64,000 nucleotides of DNA from Pipra filicauda. Lineage: Eukaryota > Chordata > Aves > Passeriformes > Pipridae. The DNA lies in assembly GCF_003945595.2 (NCBI RefSeq), contig NW_024104284.1, positions 2,169,377 to 2,233,376 on the forward strand, in the 5' to 3' direction. The notes beneath the pieces were generated by a model. It had not been told where the DNA came from and made no database searches. It saw only the letters and a list, made by a program, of their open reading frames with translations. This document shows, piece by piece, positions 1-13,100 of this stretch. A program made the position numbers and the translations under genes. Numbering within the stretch: the first letter of the stretch is position 1; each line of letters starts with the position of its first letter.

Positions 1-3000
1 GACCCGTTGGTAGATGGTGTGTTTGTGTATGTGCAAAACAATCACGTGATCTACAGCCAATTTCTCTCCACCATCATGTGCCAGTTTTCGGTGAGAACCA
101 CACTTTGAGAGGAGAGCTGGGAGATTACTCTGGCTTTTGTGGGCCAGGAGCTTAGGAGACGGGTGAAAAAACAGGGTAAGAGGGATAAGAGGCTGTGATC
201 TGATGAGAACTTTGGAAGACTGGGCTTGACTGGCCAAGGTGACAGGGACCCAGGAGGACAGGGAGGGCAGAGGGATTTGATAAGGGCAAGTGCCAGAGTG
301 AACGTGGATTGACCCTAAGTGGAAGCCATCTCCTTGTATGTAAGTGTAAGAGAAGTGAATGGACTTGTGCAAGCAATTTATTCTGGCATTTCTTAACTGT
401 TGAGTCCTTGGATCACTTAATTACAATATTTTTCACTGTGTTGATAAGAACATATAAAACATACACATGCTTAAGATATATTAAAATGAAAAAAAGATAC
501 TCCAGAGCTTCAAAAATAGCATTGGTCTTACAAAAAACTAATTAATCCTTTCCCAATCCCTCTTTCTAACTGTTATCTTTTTGAAAAATGATCAAGAAAG
601 GCTATAAAAGATAAAGATGGAAAAGGAAGAGCCAATGTAATCAGAGTTGCACAGAAATTTGGGGTTAAGTCCCACAGGCTACTTTTAAAATATAACCCTA
701 TGGAGAGAAGATTTTGTATGTTCAAAGGTATGAATTAAGGCCATATGAGACCAAACTGAATTTCCTGGCTCATGTCAGACTAAACCATTATAAAAATGTG
801 TGTATAGGGGTGTGGGCACTTACAATTCATGCCTTTTGGCTATCTGGGATACACTTTTGTGTTATTCATATATGAAATTTAACAAAGAGCTTGGAAGAAT
901 AAAGCCTGGAGAAGTAAAACCTCTATTATAATTTGAATACACACAATTAGGCTGTGAGAAAACAGCCTAATCAGACATTAATTTTCCAAACACGTGAGTT
1001 TAAGATGATTTACTGGCAATCGGGTATGCGCACATGTACACACACACAGAGTCGCTTGCATCCAGCTTTACAAGAAATCTCGGAAAATATCCCAGTCTGC
1101 TTTACAGAATTACGGTAAGAAGAATGTGACACCCTTTGCCATTATGTTTGCTGCCAGTGATTCAGGCGGGGGTGGTGGGGGAAGGGGAAAGCTTTTGGCA
1201 GAACAGCTCAAGGTCTCCCTACACTTGAACTTTGAATAAGCAGTGACTGTATCTTCAGGAGAACTGTGGGTGTTAGAGCAGGACAGTGAGATAGAGTGAG
1301 AGTAAAAATACCTCAGCAGGGGTTTTCCTTCTGCTTTATGGAAAATGATGCAAAACCATTCGTGAGTTCCTTGTAATGGGAGTGAAAAGGGACACAGGAT
1401 TATTTTTTTTTTGATTAAGGCAGACAGTAGTCATCATTCTTAGTCACAGCTATCTCACAGCGGCTGAGCAGCTTTTCTGTCTTCACCTGGCTTCATTGCT
1501 CGTCCTGTGCCCTGGGAGACTCTATTCCTGACCAGATTTGAGAGGGCTGTTTGGACTAGAGGAGCTTTTAAAAACAAAGTCTATTTCCTTGTGATTAATC
1601 CTTTTCTGGTTTCTGGTTTCTTTCTGGAGCCGTCTCCAGTCAAAAGTGTGGCCAATTCTCCATCTACCAATACTGCATCTATTTATCTGTCAGGTTTGTC
1701 ACTTGTCTTTGCTCTGGAGGGACAGCTCAAGAAATGTCTGAGAGGGTTGGAGCCTTTCCCACCATCTTCACACGTGCAGGACTACCAGAAAGTGAGGGTT
1801 AAAGGGCAGCGCTATCCTGGTACAATTCCAGGGTCCCAACCTTTGCTACATCTGTGGGGCTTGGATAGTGAGCCCCTCCAGGGGCTTTGCTGGGGGCAGA
1901 GCTTCCTGTTCCATCTGCCCACCCTGACAGTGAGGGCTTCACTGCAGCCAGGCTCCTTAGCAGTATTTTGCTCCTACCAAGTTTCTGTGAGGAAGTGTTG
2001 AGCAGCAGAACCCCAGCCTGCACTGGCACCATACTTACCTCCACCCGTGCTTAGGTCACTGAGAAGACCCTGCTACCATAATCCCCCAATTGTTTGAAAT
2101 GAGGGTTGAGGAACCCCAGCATGAAAGAAGAAACATTCATGTCGTAAAAATCAGAGAAAAAACTACATAGCAGACAGCACCCTGTGAGAAAGGCAGGTTG
2201 CCTAGTGAAAAAGCATAAATGCATTTACCTGCACACTCACAGGTGCGCCTCATTTAGACAATCAGCACCCACTGGGGTTTTCCTCTTCCTGCCTGAACTT
2301 AACTGAAGTATAAACTTGTTTTCCATATAGACTTTGTTAAAGATGTGGGTACTTCAAGTGTATCTGTCTCATGTATTATGACTAAACCCCATGTTTTACC
2401 AGCTCATACAGCCAGCAGAATACTCACTCTCCCTTCAGTTGTTGTTTGAGACCCACAGCTACTATCTAAGAGCTTCCTGACTGCTTGCAATTAAACTGTA
2501 TCCCCAAAAATATTACTAAATCCTATCAAATTCTTCTCATATTTCCTTCCAAATCAACTCTAGCCTTATGAGCTGAGAATTACGTACTATGCCTCATGGC
2601 AGGTTTTCAAATAACATACCATAACTGTGTTTGCCACTTGCTAGCCCTAGTAAATTTGATATTTACTCTGTCATCAGCTAAAGTGTGTTGGGCTCCTGTT
2701 GTGTGACTTTGGGGATTTGCTAAGGTTTCTATAAAACCCAGGCCAGCTGCAACAGTGAAGGCAGTTCACTTTAATAAGCTAATAAATACATTTAATGACC
2801 CTCATTATGTCTCACAGTGATATCTGGTATTAAAGTGCAAGTGTTAGCCCGAGAAGAATGTAAAATAGAAAGTCCCCTGCTGAAATGGTGCAGTCTGTGT
2901 GTGCATGTCTATATACATAAACACACACACGTGTATAAACCCATTGGAAGGTTCCTATGGAAGAATGCTATGGCATTTATTTTTCATTAATTCTTGAGAG

Positions 3001-5941
3001 ATTTCAGCTGTCTTTGTAGATTGAAAGAAGAAATAATTTTAAGTTGTAAGAGAGTAGGGTAGATAGGAGTCATGGGATAGAGCTGTCCCAATAGGAAGGT
3101 AAATGTTTGCTTGCTGGCTGGCAGACACACTGCACCCAGGCTGTGCCACTAGTGGGTAGCCAAAATAATCTCCCATGTGTCTCCTTGTGCTTTCTGATGG
3201 ATTGGGAGAGAAGGGTCTGAAACCCCCATGAGTTTGAGCTGCCATGGAAAAATTGGTCACCAAGTCCACATTGGGTGTGTGCACCCAGAGGCTCCCTTTG
3301 GGGCTGACAGATGGGAAAATAGACCAATTACCCTCTCTAACACAACCTGGAGATAATGCAGGTAGCAGAGGTACTGAGTCCACTGCACCCTGTGCAGCTG
3401 TTGGCTTTCTGGGCTCTCTCCTAAAAGGATGCCATAGATAATCCCCCAAGGCCAAGGTTCTGGGGTGATCCTCCAGCCACTTGTGAGATCATTCTGCTTT
3501 GATGTAAGAGAGGGGGCCCACACCAAGAAACCTGGAGAAATGGAAGGTCCATGTATCACCTTGCTTAGCCAAGCATATATTTGCAGCAGAAAAAGCCAAA
3601 GAGAAGCCATGATTGTGAGAAAAGGCAAAGGCCCGTGTGTACCTGCATGTCATACAGTGAACGTCATGCAGGACACAGCACACCAGTAGACTCCCAAGAG
3701 AGCTGATACTGATTTCCTCCAGGACTGGAATTAGCCAAATCAAGACAGTCCAGCCTCAAGATGGACACTATTATCCCCAAGGGATAGCTCCCCTGCTCAG
3801 ACTGCTATGGGCTCAAGCACAGAGCCAAGACTGCTGTTGGGAGGGTAGGGAGGTTTGACATTTCAGGCTAAGTGGAAACTATAGCAGGTTTTATAAAATC
3901 CCCTTCCTGATCAGGCTCACGAGTTTGGATAGATAAAATGAAAGGGAGATGCTGTATGGGGAAAAGATTTCAAATAATTAAGTCAAAAGAAGACCAATTT
4001 TTTATTTCAAAATAAATCTTCTGGTAAACAATTCATCATGTAGTTGATGAATCAAATATGACAATCACTAGGTCAGCTGGACCCAAATGTCAGCATCTGT
4101 TCTAGGCATAGACGTATCTTTTTTATGTACAATATATATAAACTCATGAATTAACAGGCTAGTATGAATTTGAGTGCTACAGAAAGCAGAGGAGAGAGGC
4201 TTGAGTTGTTTCTATTGTCACCAGAAAAGCAAGATTATCTTAGAATTCCAAATATGTCCAATCTTTATTTTTAGTTAATATGTTAATCCGCTTAACAAAA
4301 TCTCCCTCTCCTGCAATGCCCCTCTGCTTTCCTGCTTGCAGGTTAGAAAATGATCGTGATTATAAAAGAATCCACTCAGGCCTTGTTTTTGGTCATTTTA
4401 CCAGACACACAGAGACTTTTCTGTGTCAGTCAGGCATTGTACTAGCACCGTGACTTTCCAAGCCAGACCATGTTTCCGCCACCTGTCTCCTGTAGGTGGA
4501 TGGGATGGAGCACTGCGTGCCTTCCCACATACACTCTCTGCTCTGGGCTCTTCTCAGAGGCTTCAGAAATGCTGGGGTGAGTTCTGTGTTCCTTCATTCT
4601 CCACACACCATCAGTTTTTTCCCCCCATAGGGACCTCAGCTAACTTTCTAGCACCGGCCAAGCCCTTTTTTGGGGGGCAGTGTGCATCTAATCATGATTA
4701 CAATTTGCTTGGCTACTATGAAGGTGGGTGCTTACATCAAATACGCTGTGGGATTCTCTGATAGTGGCAAGTACAATAAGCCACACTTTTGCTTTGATCA
4801 ACTATTCTCATCAGGAACAAATTGATCAATGATAGCTTTTGGAAAGAGATTTTGTAGCAGGTCAGGGAGATGGACAGGCTGTAAAGCACTGGACCACAGG
4901 GTTTCAGGGACAAAGGAAGTGTTTGGACAGCAGTCTGCAAGCAGAGAGAGCCAGAGATGAGGCTGGGACCTGCAAAATAAGCTGGTCACCCGGCAGCAGA
5001 AAGATTGTTCTCCTCAGAGTTCACTATCACTGTTAGTCACCGAGAAAATATTGGAAAATGTAAACTACGAGTAAACTTCTCATGGGCTAGAAAGCTAAGC
5101 TGATTCCCAGAGCATCCCCTGTGAACTGGAGATGGGAACAGCATACAACCACAGGCTCTGAAGTCAGTGACCCACGTTCAGTGACATGGCCTGAGCTTCT
5201 GTGTCCCCAAGCAGAGTCAGGGGGTTAGAGTTGACTGTCTCTAACCAGCGTTGCTGTATTTTCCTTTGTCTTACCATAGAACAGTGTGACCACGTGCTGT
5301 GAGTCATCCTAGGAGATTCTGCACTATTTTTCTTAGAAGCTCTTGTAGCAGAGAGAAGCTGTGAGAAGCACAAGCCTTGGAGGATCACAACTTATGAAGG
5401 CAACAGAGGAAAAGACCAGTCTGTTATAATAATAACAGGTGGTTTCCTGAAGTGTGATTTTGTGAGCCTCTCAAGGCCAGTAAGCTCACTGGTCCTGTTG
5501 CTTGTTTCTGCTGTGGACTCTTCTGCAGATGGACATAGATATTACAAACAGCTATTTTCTCATTTCCAAATGCATGTGTATGCCCTCACAGCATGGCGGT
5601 GGCATTTGGGAAGCCACTATAGAGGCTACTCTTTGCCAGAGTGTCAGGTGACTGTTACATGCTAAGAAACAAAGACAGAGAGGGAGCAACACCTCCCTGT
5701 TAGATTTTTCCTGTCATGTGTTACCAGGTAATATTCCAAAGCCTTGCAGACTGCACAGCAGCACTGACGATTCACCACTGCTTTAGGGAGTTCTGTGCTG
5801 AGCTGTGTCTAAACTCATCCCCGGTGTTAATGATTCCTGCAACGCTGCTGTGATTCATGCAATAGCTGTTGTGTTCCTTAAATGCACCAGCTGATGCAGC
5901 ACAAGCACATGACTCTCTTAACTTTTCTTGTTTGGTTTTGT

Positions 5942-5945
<4 letters not shown>
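1..5945. other. Non-coding DNA, intergenic
   Basis: I recognise no gene, RNA gene or named repeat here. Open frames reach 164 codons (1507-2001, plus) and 138 codons (3039-3455, minus), but frames of similar length overlap on both strands in the same places. None shows splice sites or a recognisable protein, so they are read as chance frames in locally GC-richer sequence. A small CpG cluster lies at about 990-1115. By conserved vertebrate gene order the RDH10 gene should lie to the left of this stretch, pointing towards STAU2, but none of its coding sequence is visible. Confidence 0.6.

Positions 5946-6006
<61 letters not shown>
5946..6006. repeat. Uninterrupted poly-T tract, 61 bases
   Basis: Sixty-one consecutive T with no interruption, which is poly-A on the minus strand. 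It is far longer than any other homopolymer in the window; the next is 18 T at 50024-50041. A pure tract of this length is either recent, for example the A-tail of a retrocopy on the minus strand, or a sequencing or assembly artefact. No AATAAA precedes the A-run on the minus strand, and no target-site duplication was spotted by eye. Confidence 0.95.
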
Positions 6007-6009
<3 letters not shown>

Positions 6010-9000
6010 GGTTTCTCTTCCTAATGGATCATTGCAAGACAAGGATGGGTGTGGAAGAGAACTGAAATGTGACCTGGTGATGTTAGCATCAGCGGGCCTG
6101 CCAGCTCACTGTCTTTTACGGTGGGTGTTTCAGATTATTTAAGGACTTCTCAAACCAGAATAGCCACACCACTAACCACAGAAAAGCTTGGAACCTCGTA
6201 CAGCCCCAGGGGCCACGTGCTAGCAAAAAGATAAAAGCTGGACATCTCTGTTGGACATGACAGGATCAATGCAGAGCATTTCCTTCATGCACCATGAGAG
6301 GTTCCCTTGCATTTTTCCACACAGAAATGTGCTCCCAGGGAGTCTCTGGGGGGATGCAACATACTTACAAAGGAGAGGGCCACATTTTAAAAAGATCTGG
6401 ATGACGCTGCACCCCACAAGGGCATGGCAAAGCCATGGTGCCTGTTGCAGCCTGAGAGGAAGCAGTTGTGCATTGGTGAACCCACCTGGGCTGGAGTGGC
6501 CTGCCAGTGCCCTTTTGTAGGAGAATCATAAACAGGTCTCATATTCCACAGAAACCTTGAGGGTTTCTACTGTTCTGTGGGTTCATGGGAAAGTACCATA
6601 CCTTTTTTTAAAATAAATTTTCTTTTTTTCAGATTGTGATGATGTCAGTCCAGAAGTTTGAATCTCTGCCTGGCTCCTGCAGTCCCCATTAGCTTTGCTT
6701 TGGCAATAACTGTACATTTGTTTTAACAAAAACAGACAACTCTTGCTGTGGCACTTCCTAGTGTTTTGAAACCAAAAGGTCCTTTTCCAAACACTTTGCA
6801 AGACAGAAGTCCTGCAACTGCCAAGGGAGCTAGAAGGGAGATGAGCAGGCAGCCAGATGGGTAGGCCAGCAGAAATGGAGGCAGAACTGGTGCAATTCCA
6901 TTTAGCGTTTTAATATTTTCAACAGAAATCAGTCTCTATATATATATATGTTTTCATCAGAAAGAAAAAAACATCTATCTAGAAAACTTTTAACTAGCTG
7001 TGGTGGCAGGGATGGTACCGCTGTCTGGGCCATAGGAACCAGAGGGGATCTTTCCCTTGTCCTTAATCAGCTCTGAAAGAAACTCTTGTAGATCACCAGA
7101 CGAAGGCCTTGCAGCTCCTTCTATAGTCACGAAATTGCCTCTTCTGGACATACTACACACTGCATCATTGGCAGTGGTTTGGACTGAACCTTTAAAATTA
7201 TGTGTCTGGTATTTCTGTTGACTAAGAACAGAGGAAGAAAAGAGCTTTTCATTACTCCTGCTCACAATGCTTTTCCCAATTTTTATTCCTCTTGATAACC
7301 TCAGCCATTCTCTGCTCCCAATTTAAAAAGAGTTGGGTGGATCTGGTCAAAACCACACTCTTTCCAACCGAACAAAGAGCTGCACTAAATCATTATGGTG
7401 ACAAGAATATTCAGGCTGGGGATACATCTAGGGCTGGGAGCCCATTCTTTCACTTGAAATGGAAGAGGGGGTATTTAATTTATTTGTATTCTTTTGAAAG
7501 TGTCCACTGAGATGACACAGGCACAAGGCAGACTCAGCCTACATAACCCTGAATGACAAGCCTCCATGTGGGATATGTAGTAAAACCTTCCTGCTCAGTG
7601 AAACCCAGATTATTTCACAGAATTATCTCCAAAATGAAAATTGAATGTTGTGCCAGACAGAAAGATCAAGGTGTGTGATTTATCCATGTCTGCCCTGCCT
7701 CTCCAGTGTTCTTACCCCACCTTAATTCCTCCTTGTATGCTTTCTGTCTTGGACTTGTAAGCCCAAGGTGTTGAGGGAGAAGAAGGCTGTCTGAACTTTC
7801 ATTTCCTGCAAGGGTTTCCTGTATGATGTAAGAATGAGAGTGGGAGCAGCAAACAGGTCCTTGAGCATTAACTGTGTCAGGATGTTTGAGATTGTGTGAA
7901 GCAAATGGTACTCAGAGGCTTGAAGGAAAGTTTTTCTTCTTCAGTAAGTTTAATCATTAGGGAAATATTTTTTTTAGTTTTCCTTCTCCCTAACTCTCAT
8001 AGGAATTTGAAGGTTAAGAAAGGGCCCAAAAAGCTGAAAGAAAATGTCCCTTCTCTTCAAGTTTATTATTGAAAGTGGCCAGATGTTTATTTGTGACTAG
8101 AAAAGGGAAGTTATATTACAGAATATGACACTTCAAACCCCATGGTAAAAACAAAAGTGAAAATGGAAAAGCAGTCAGCTGCATTCATTTACATTTGTGA
8201 TCCACAGCCTGGGGCCCTTTGACATGAAGATAAGAACAGAATTTTTCACATTTTTGTGCACTGTGAGTGTTGTCTGTCTTGTACATTTGATGGGGTATGA
8301 TATCAGATGAATCCAAAGTCATCTGGAGTGGTGAGTGGTGGTACTGTAGTGGAGGAAATGCACTACATGAACTGGTTTGAAGTAAGATTATGTTAAGGCT
8401 TTTTTCTTTCCCATTCCCACTTGGAGTACCCTTCTGTGCTTGGACTCAGACCTATGAATTGTTGCCTTGCATGGGATAAGAGGTCTAAGAAAAGCGTTGT
8501 AAAGTTCTTCAGCAATGGACTAATTATTCTGGCACTTGATTCTAAGCAATAATCAGAGTAGGAGAGGTAGAAACACCCTAGCTTGTAGCTGTCCTCCTAA
8601 CTTTAATGAAGAGGCACCAGGCAAAACATCTGCTACCATTCATTCATGGATTCATATGAGCATTAAGGATCTTCTGCCATTGCCAAAGAATGAGAAGGCT
8701 TATACTGCCCTTTAGTGCTTACACCAGCAACACTTCAACATGCCCACTTGAAATCATTTAAGATGTTTTTCATATTCAAGGAACATGAAAAAGATAAATT
8801 CACCAGTGAACTCATAGGTTACAGCAGAAATTATACATATGCCCTGACATCAGATTCGGGTTCCTTACACCCAACCAGTTGCTATGAACTTCTCCAGTGA
8901 AAGAATGTCCTGGAATGAAAGACACATTCACACTACAAGTATGATTCACCTTACTTTCCCCATAAGTCTGCACAAGAGCCAGACACAATTTTTATGCCAT

Positions 9001-10156
9001 GAATAGCTAAAGAATATGAATAAGAGGTGAGACCAGCAATTCCTGTCCCATAGACTTCCACATATGAGCAGAATGTTGTGACTTCCAGTTATATCACCAA
9101 GTGCTGGATGTGCTCAGAAAAACAAATAAAAATCTCAGTGCTGTCAATCAGATTCTCTGCAAATTCTTTCTCACATATGGTCACTTTCTGTGCATGTGCA
9201 TGCCAACTAAGTGTTGCTCACACAAATGTACACAGAAGTGCTGTCCAGAAGCATTTCTTTTGCTAGCCAGGAATTACTACCCTTGAATACATCTTGGATC
9301 TAGGAGATTTTAGATTGGAAAGGAGTTAAAAAGTGCTCATGTTTCTTTGAGCAATATCATGGAAAAAGTAAAATAAGCCCTGTTCAGGACACACTGGGCA
9401 TTCCTGTGTTAATAAATGAAATAGTAACGAAACACATTCCCAGGTACCAAAATATGTTTATGTTGCCAATTTTTTTGTTGGGGTCCCTGGCACACTTCTG
9501 GCTAATGCCAAGAAGCATTTTCCTAAAATTTTCCCTGCCTGTGTCAGGAGATGGCACAAGCCATGGACCAGATCCATTAGGCAGAATGAATGTGCCTATC
9601 CCATGCTTTGGTGGGCAAGAAAGCTCAGGAGTATGGATGTACCTAGAACATGCCTTTGGGTCTCAGGGTTGGCAAAGTTTGAGTTACCAGTATTGATATA
9701 GCTACTGATGACAGAAAAAGCGAAAAGATTTTTGCTAATCCCATTCTCACTTAATTAGTCATACAACCAGCATGTTTTGGAATACTACAGGAGACATACC
9801 AGAAAACCACTGGAGACAAACTTCACACTTTCTGGGGAAAAAAACCACAACAAGTAAGGGGAACAAAGAGCATGCCCAAGCACTCAATGGAGAAAGTAGG
9901 TTGTCTAGCATGGGTAAATATTACTCTGAGCCTGAGGGTCCTGAGGTGTGCTTTTCAGGTTACACCCCAGAGAAGCTTCTAGCTGTGTAGCAGGCCACAT
10001 GGAGACAGAAGCATTCTGTGTATCACCTTGAAGGTTTGACTATTGCTAGTGACATTTGTGCCACAGGATAAGACTCCTCCTGCCACAAGGCAATTCTCCA
10101 TAAAGAGAAGCTACCTGAAAGAAGAAGAGAGGAGGGCCCAGAAGGCCACCTAATGG

Positions 10157-10187
10157 CCTCAAGTGTCAACTACTCTGAGTAAATGGG
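10157..10187 (+). repeat. Short dispersed repeat, copy 1
   Basis: About 30 bases closely resembling 16610-16640, sharing TCAAGTGTC followed by CTCTGAGTAAA with a few substitutions between. Similarity does not clearly extend upstream or downstream by eye. This may be a remnant of the same repeat family as the second copy, which is preceded by a polyadenylation-like signal. Confidence 0.4.
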
Positions 10188-13100
10188 TACCTTTCTGGTG
10201 ATACTGTTCCAAGAAATGGGATGTTATCAGAATGTCTGTAAAATCATCCTTGGTAATAAGATGAAAAAGGGTTGATAAGCCATCGGCAAAGAGATCTACA
10301 TCAGCATTTGCAAACTGAATAATGGGGTGTCCTTTGAGAAAGAAGCAATTGCTTGTTCTCAAGGACATCTGCAAAGTAGAGGTGAAGGAACTGGGGGCTT
10401 GACTCAGTATCAGGTGAAAACACTGCCTGAGCTAAAGGAACAAGACACACTCCTTACCATATCCATGTGTGATTTTCCAGGCAATGCAGTGGAGATGAAG
10501 AGTCGCTCAAAGAGATGTACAATCAATGTGTAAACAATACCTACCTACTCACAGAAATCAGAAGTCTATGGACAGTCAACATGAATGCAAATTACACTGG
10601 TTTTCACTAGACTTAAACTAGGGTGGAATCGTACAAAGGCTCTGGAGCAGCACAACACCTGTTAGTTACACTGAGTGCTGTTACAGCCTCTGTGAGATAC
10701 AACTATTGGCTCTGTCTCATATGTGTCAGCATTATCCAACCCAGCTGGTTGAAATATTCTGGATTGCTTCACAGATCTGGTACAGATAGCCTGTCTCTGA
10801 GTCAGTGAACTGCCAGGTCACAATGAAAACATGCTTTTCCTTCTGCTGTCTTTCTTCACTAGTAATAGCCTAATTTCCTTGGAATTTGACATATACAGGT
10901 AATGAGTGGTTTTGTACATTTTAATCTGATCGATTGCTCACAGTAATTTATCATTTTTCAAAAGTGAAGAAATAAAGGTATTTCAAAAGGAAAGTCAAAT
11001 TCTTAAGTCCTCCATTTAGGCTGCAAAAAATATAGGAACTAAACCCTTGCCTTAAATATGAAATCATGAAACAAATATGAGTGGTAGACCTGACACAAAT
11101 TAGAGCAGACTTGATTTAGTTTGGGTATTGAAAGAGTTTGGGTTTTTTTTCATTTGCCATGCAGACTAAGGTAGGACTGTCCCAACTGCAGATAATATGG
11201 AACTTTACAATAAATGGGAGGTAAAACTTTGATAAGCTCACTTGGCTTATTTTTCTCTAATAATGGTAACAAACAACAGCTGACACAGGACTCAGAGGGC
11301 ACCACCCAGCAGGCAATCTGCAGGACCAGGTCCAGTTGTGGTCCAGAGTTCAATGCCCCTCCCAAGTGTGATTTGTGCCAGGTAGAGCAAATATTTGATA
11401 CAGTCTTAGCTGGCCAGGACAAAGCTGAAGGGTAAACAAAGTGAGTGAGAAGAAGCCATTTCAACTGAAAAGAGGATCTTAGAGATTTGTGTTCCTGGCA
11501 TATTCAATGGGGCTTTCCAGCACAAATTAACAATGGATCAATTTATATGTGCTCAGTGGATTTGGTCTCGCAGACCGAGCTCAGCCAGAGGATTCCAAGA
11601 ACATTCCTTCAGGAGCAGTATTTGCCCTGGAACTGGATGCTGTTCATCCAGAAATACACAGATGAAGAAGCAGCTGCTAGAAAGGAGGCAGAAAACTGGC
11701 TTCCATGAACCCTGTACATACTGCTCTGTGTCTAATATCCATGAGGAAAGGAGGGATTCTGATCTGGCTCATGGATTTACTAAATAGTAAGGACAGATGA
11801 TGAGTTTATGCTGCAAAGTAAGGAATACTGTATAATATGAGTGAAATGTCAATAATGTGGGGAAAAAAAAGTGATACAAAGGAGTGCTATGAGTACAAGG
11901 CTGGACATGGCAGAAGCAGCATCATTAGTGTCTTCTATCACAAAACATGACAGGAAGGGGTAAAGCCTAGAAATGAGGATCAAGTCTATCAGTGAAGAGC
12001 ACTTGAGATTGAATGACAGAAGACAGGAAAAACATATGTCTATACTGATCCAGGTCAGACATAAGTAATGTTAAGATTATGGAACAGAAGGTCCAAACCT
12101 GGAGCAGCCTGTAGCTCATCTAACAGCGAGAGAGTGATGAGGGAGTGTGGGCTCATCCACGCAGCAGTTTTGAAAATGGGACAAAGTGGCACTGTAGTGC
12201 AGTCAGTGCTCAGCTATTTGCGTAACAGGGCCATGGGAGAAGAGCAGCACAAAGTGGATTCAGAAGGATTCCTGCAGTGACACTTGGATGGGTATACAGA
12301 GCCAGCCCAGCTCACATCCTTGTTACAGTAGTGTCAGTTGGGCTGGGAGCTGCCTGAGCCTCTGTGTAGAGGTCTCCATGTTGCCATGTCCTTCAGCCTG
12401 GGGACACAATGCAGTGACACTTGGCCTAGCCCTGAGTGCAGCCAGCTCAGGCTCAGCAGGACACATCTGTTCAGGCTCCATACTATCCAAAAACAGCTAA
12501 GCAATTTTCCAGCCCAGGCTGACAGTGGCATCCACGGTGGCCTCCTGCTGTCACTAATTTACAATTGTCCACCAAAGATGGAGAAGACCTGAGTGAAGTG
12601 GTTCTTATTACAGCTGGATGATTATGGGTAATGGCAGCTGTATATATGTTTATAACCCAAAAAGTGATTGTATAATATTTAAGCTGATTATTACTTGGAG
12701 ACCTCTACATGCCAGTTGTAAAGTCAGTTGGGATTTAGAGCAGGTCTCATGTTTAATTTCTTAAAAAGCACAAAGCTTTTAAGCTTTAAGGTTTAAGATA
12801 CTGAAGCATCAGCCATGAATACACACATAACTGAGGAAGTTGTGGTGTACCTGTTACAAGGATGTATTCTGATGAACTTAAATGTGTGTCATGTTGCTGC
12901 CAATCACAGCAGAGTCAGAGAGGTGCTGATTGCTGGAAGTGGCAGCTCAAGCTTGTCATGTCCCCTTTTCTGAAGCATAATACAAGCTGCCTCACTGGGT
13001 GGTGGATTAGTTTTGAAGAATTCCATTAGCTCTAGGTTCTAGAGACAAGTTCTAGAGCTCTGTGAGTCCTTATTCTCCTTAGCACATCTACAGCACATCA

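Noticed and set aside
1507..2044. 164-codon plus-strand open frame
   Set aside because: Low-complexity composition, an antisense frame over the same area and no known domain; read as a chance frame.
3039..3628. Long overlapping minus-strand open frames (138 and 123 codons)
   Set aside because: Frames of similar size exist on the opposite strand over the same bases. There is no recognisable protein, no splice context and no retroviral motif I could support. Locally lower AT content explains the scarcity of stops.
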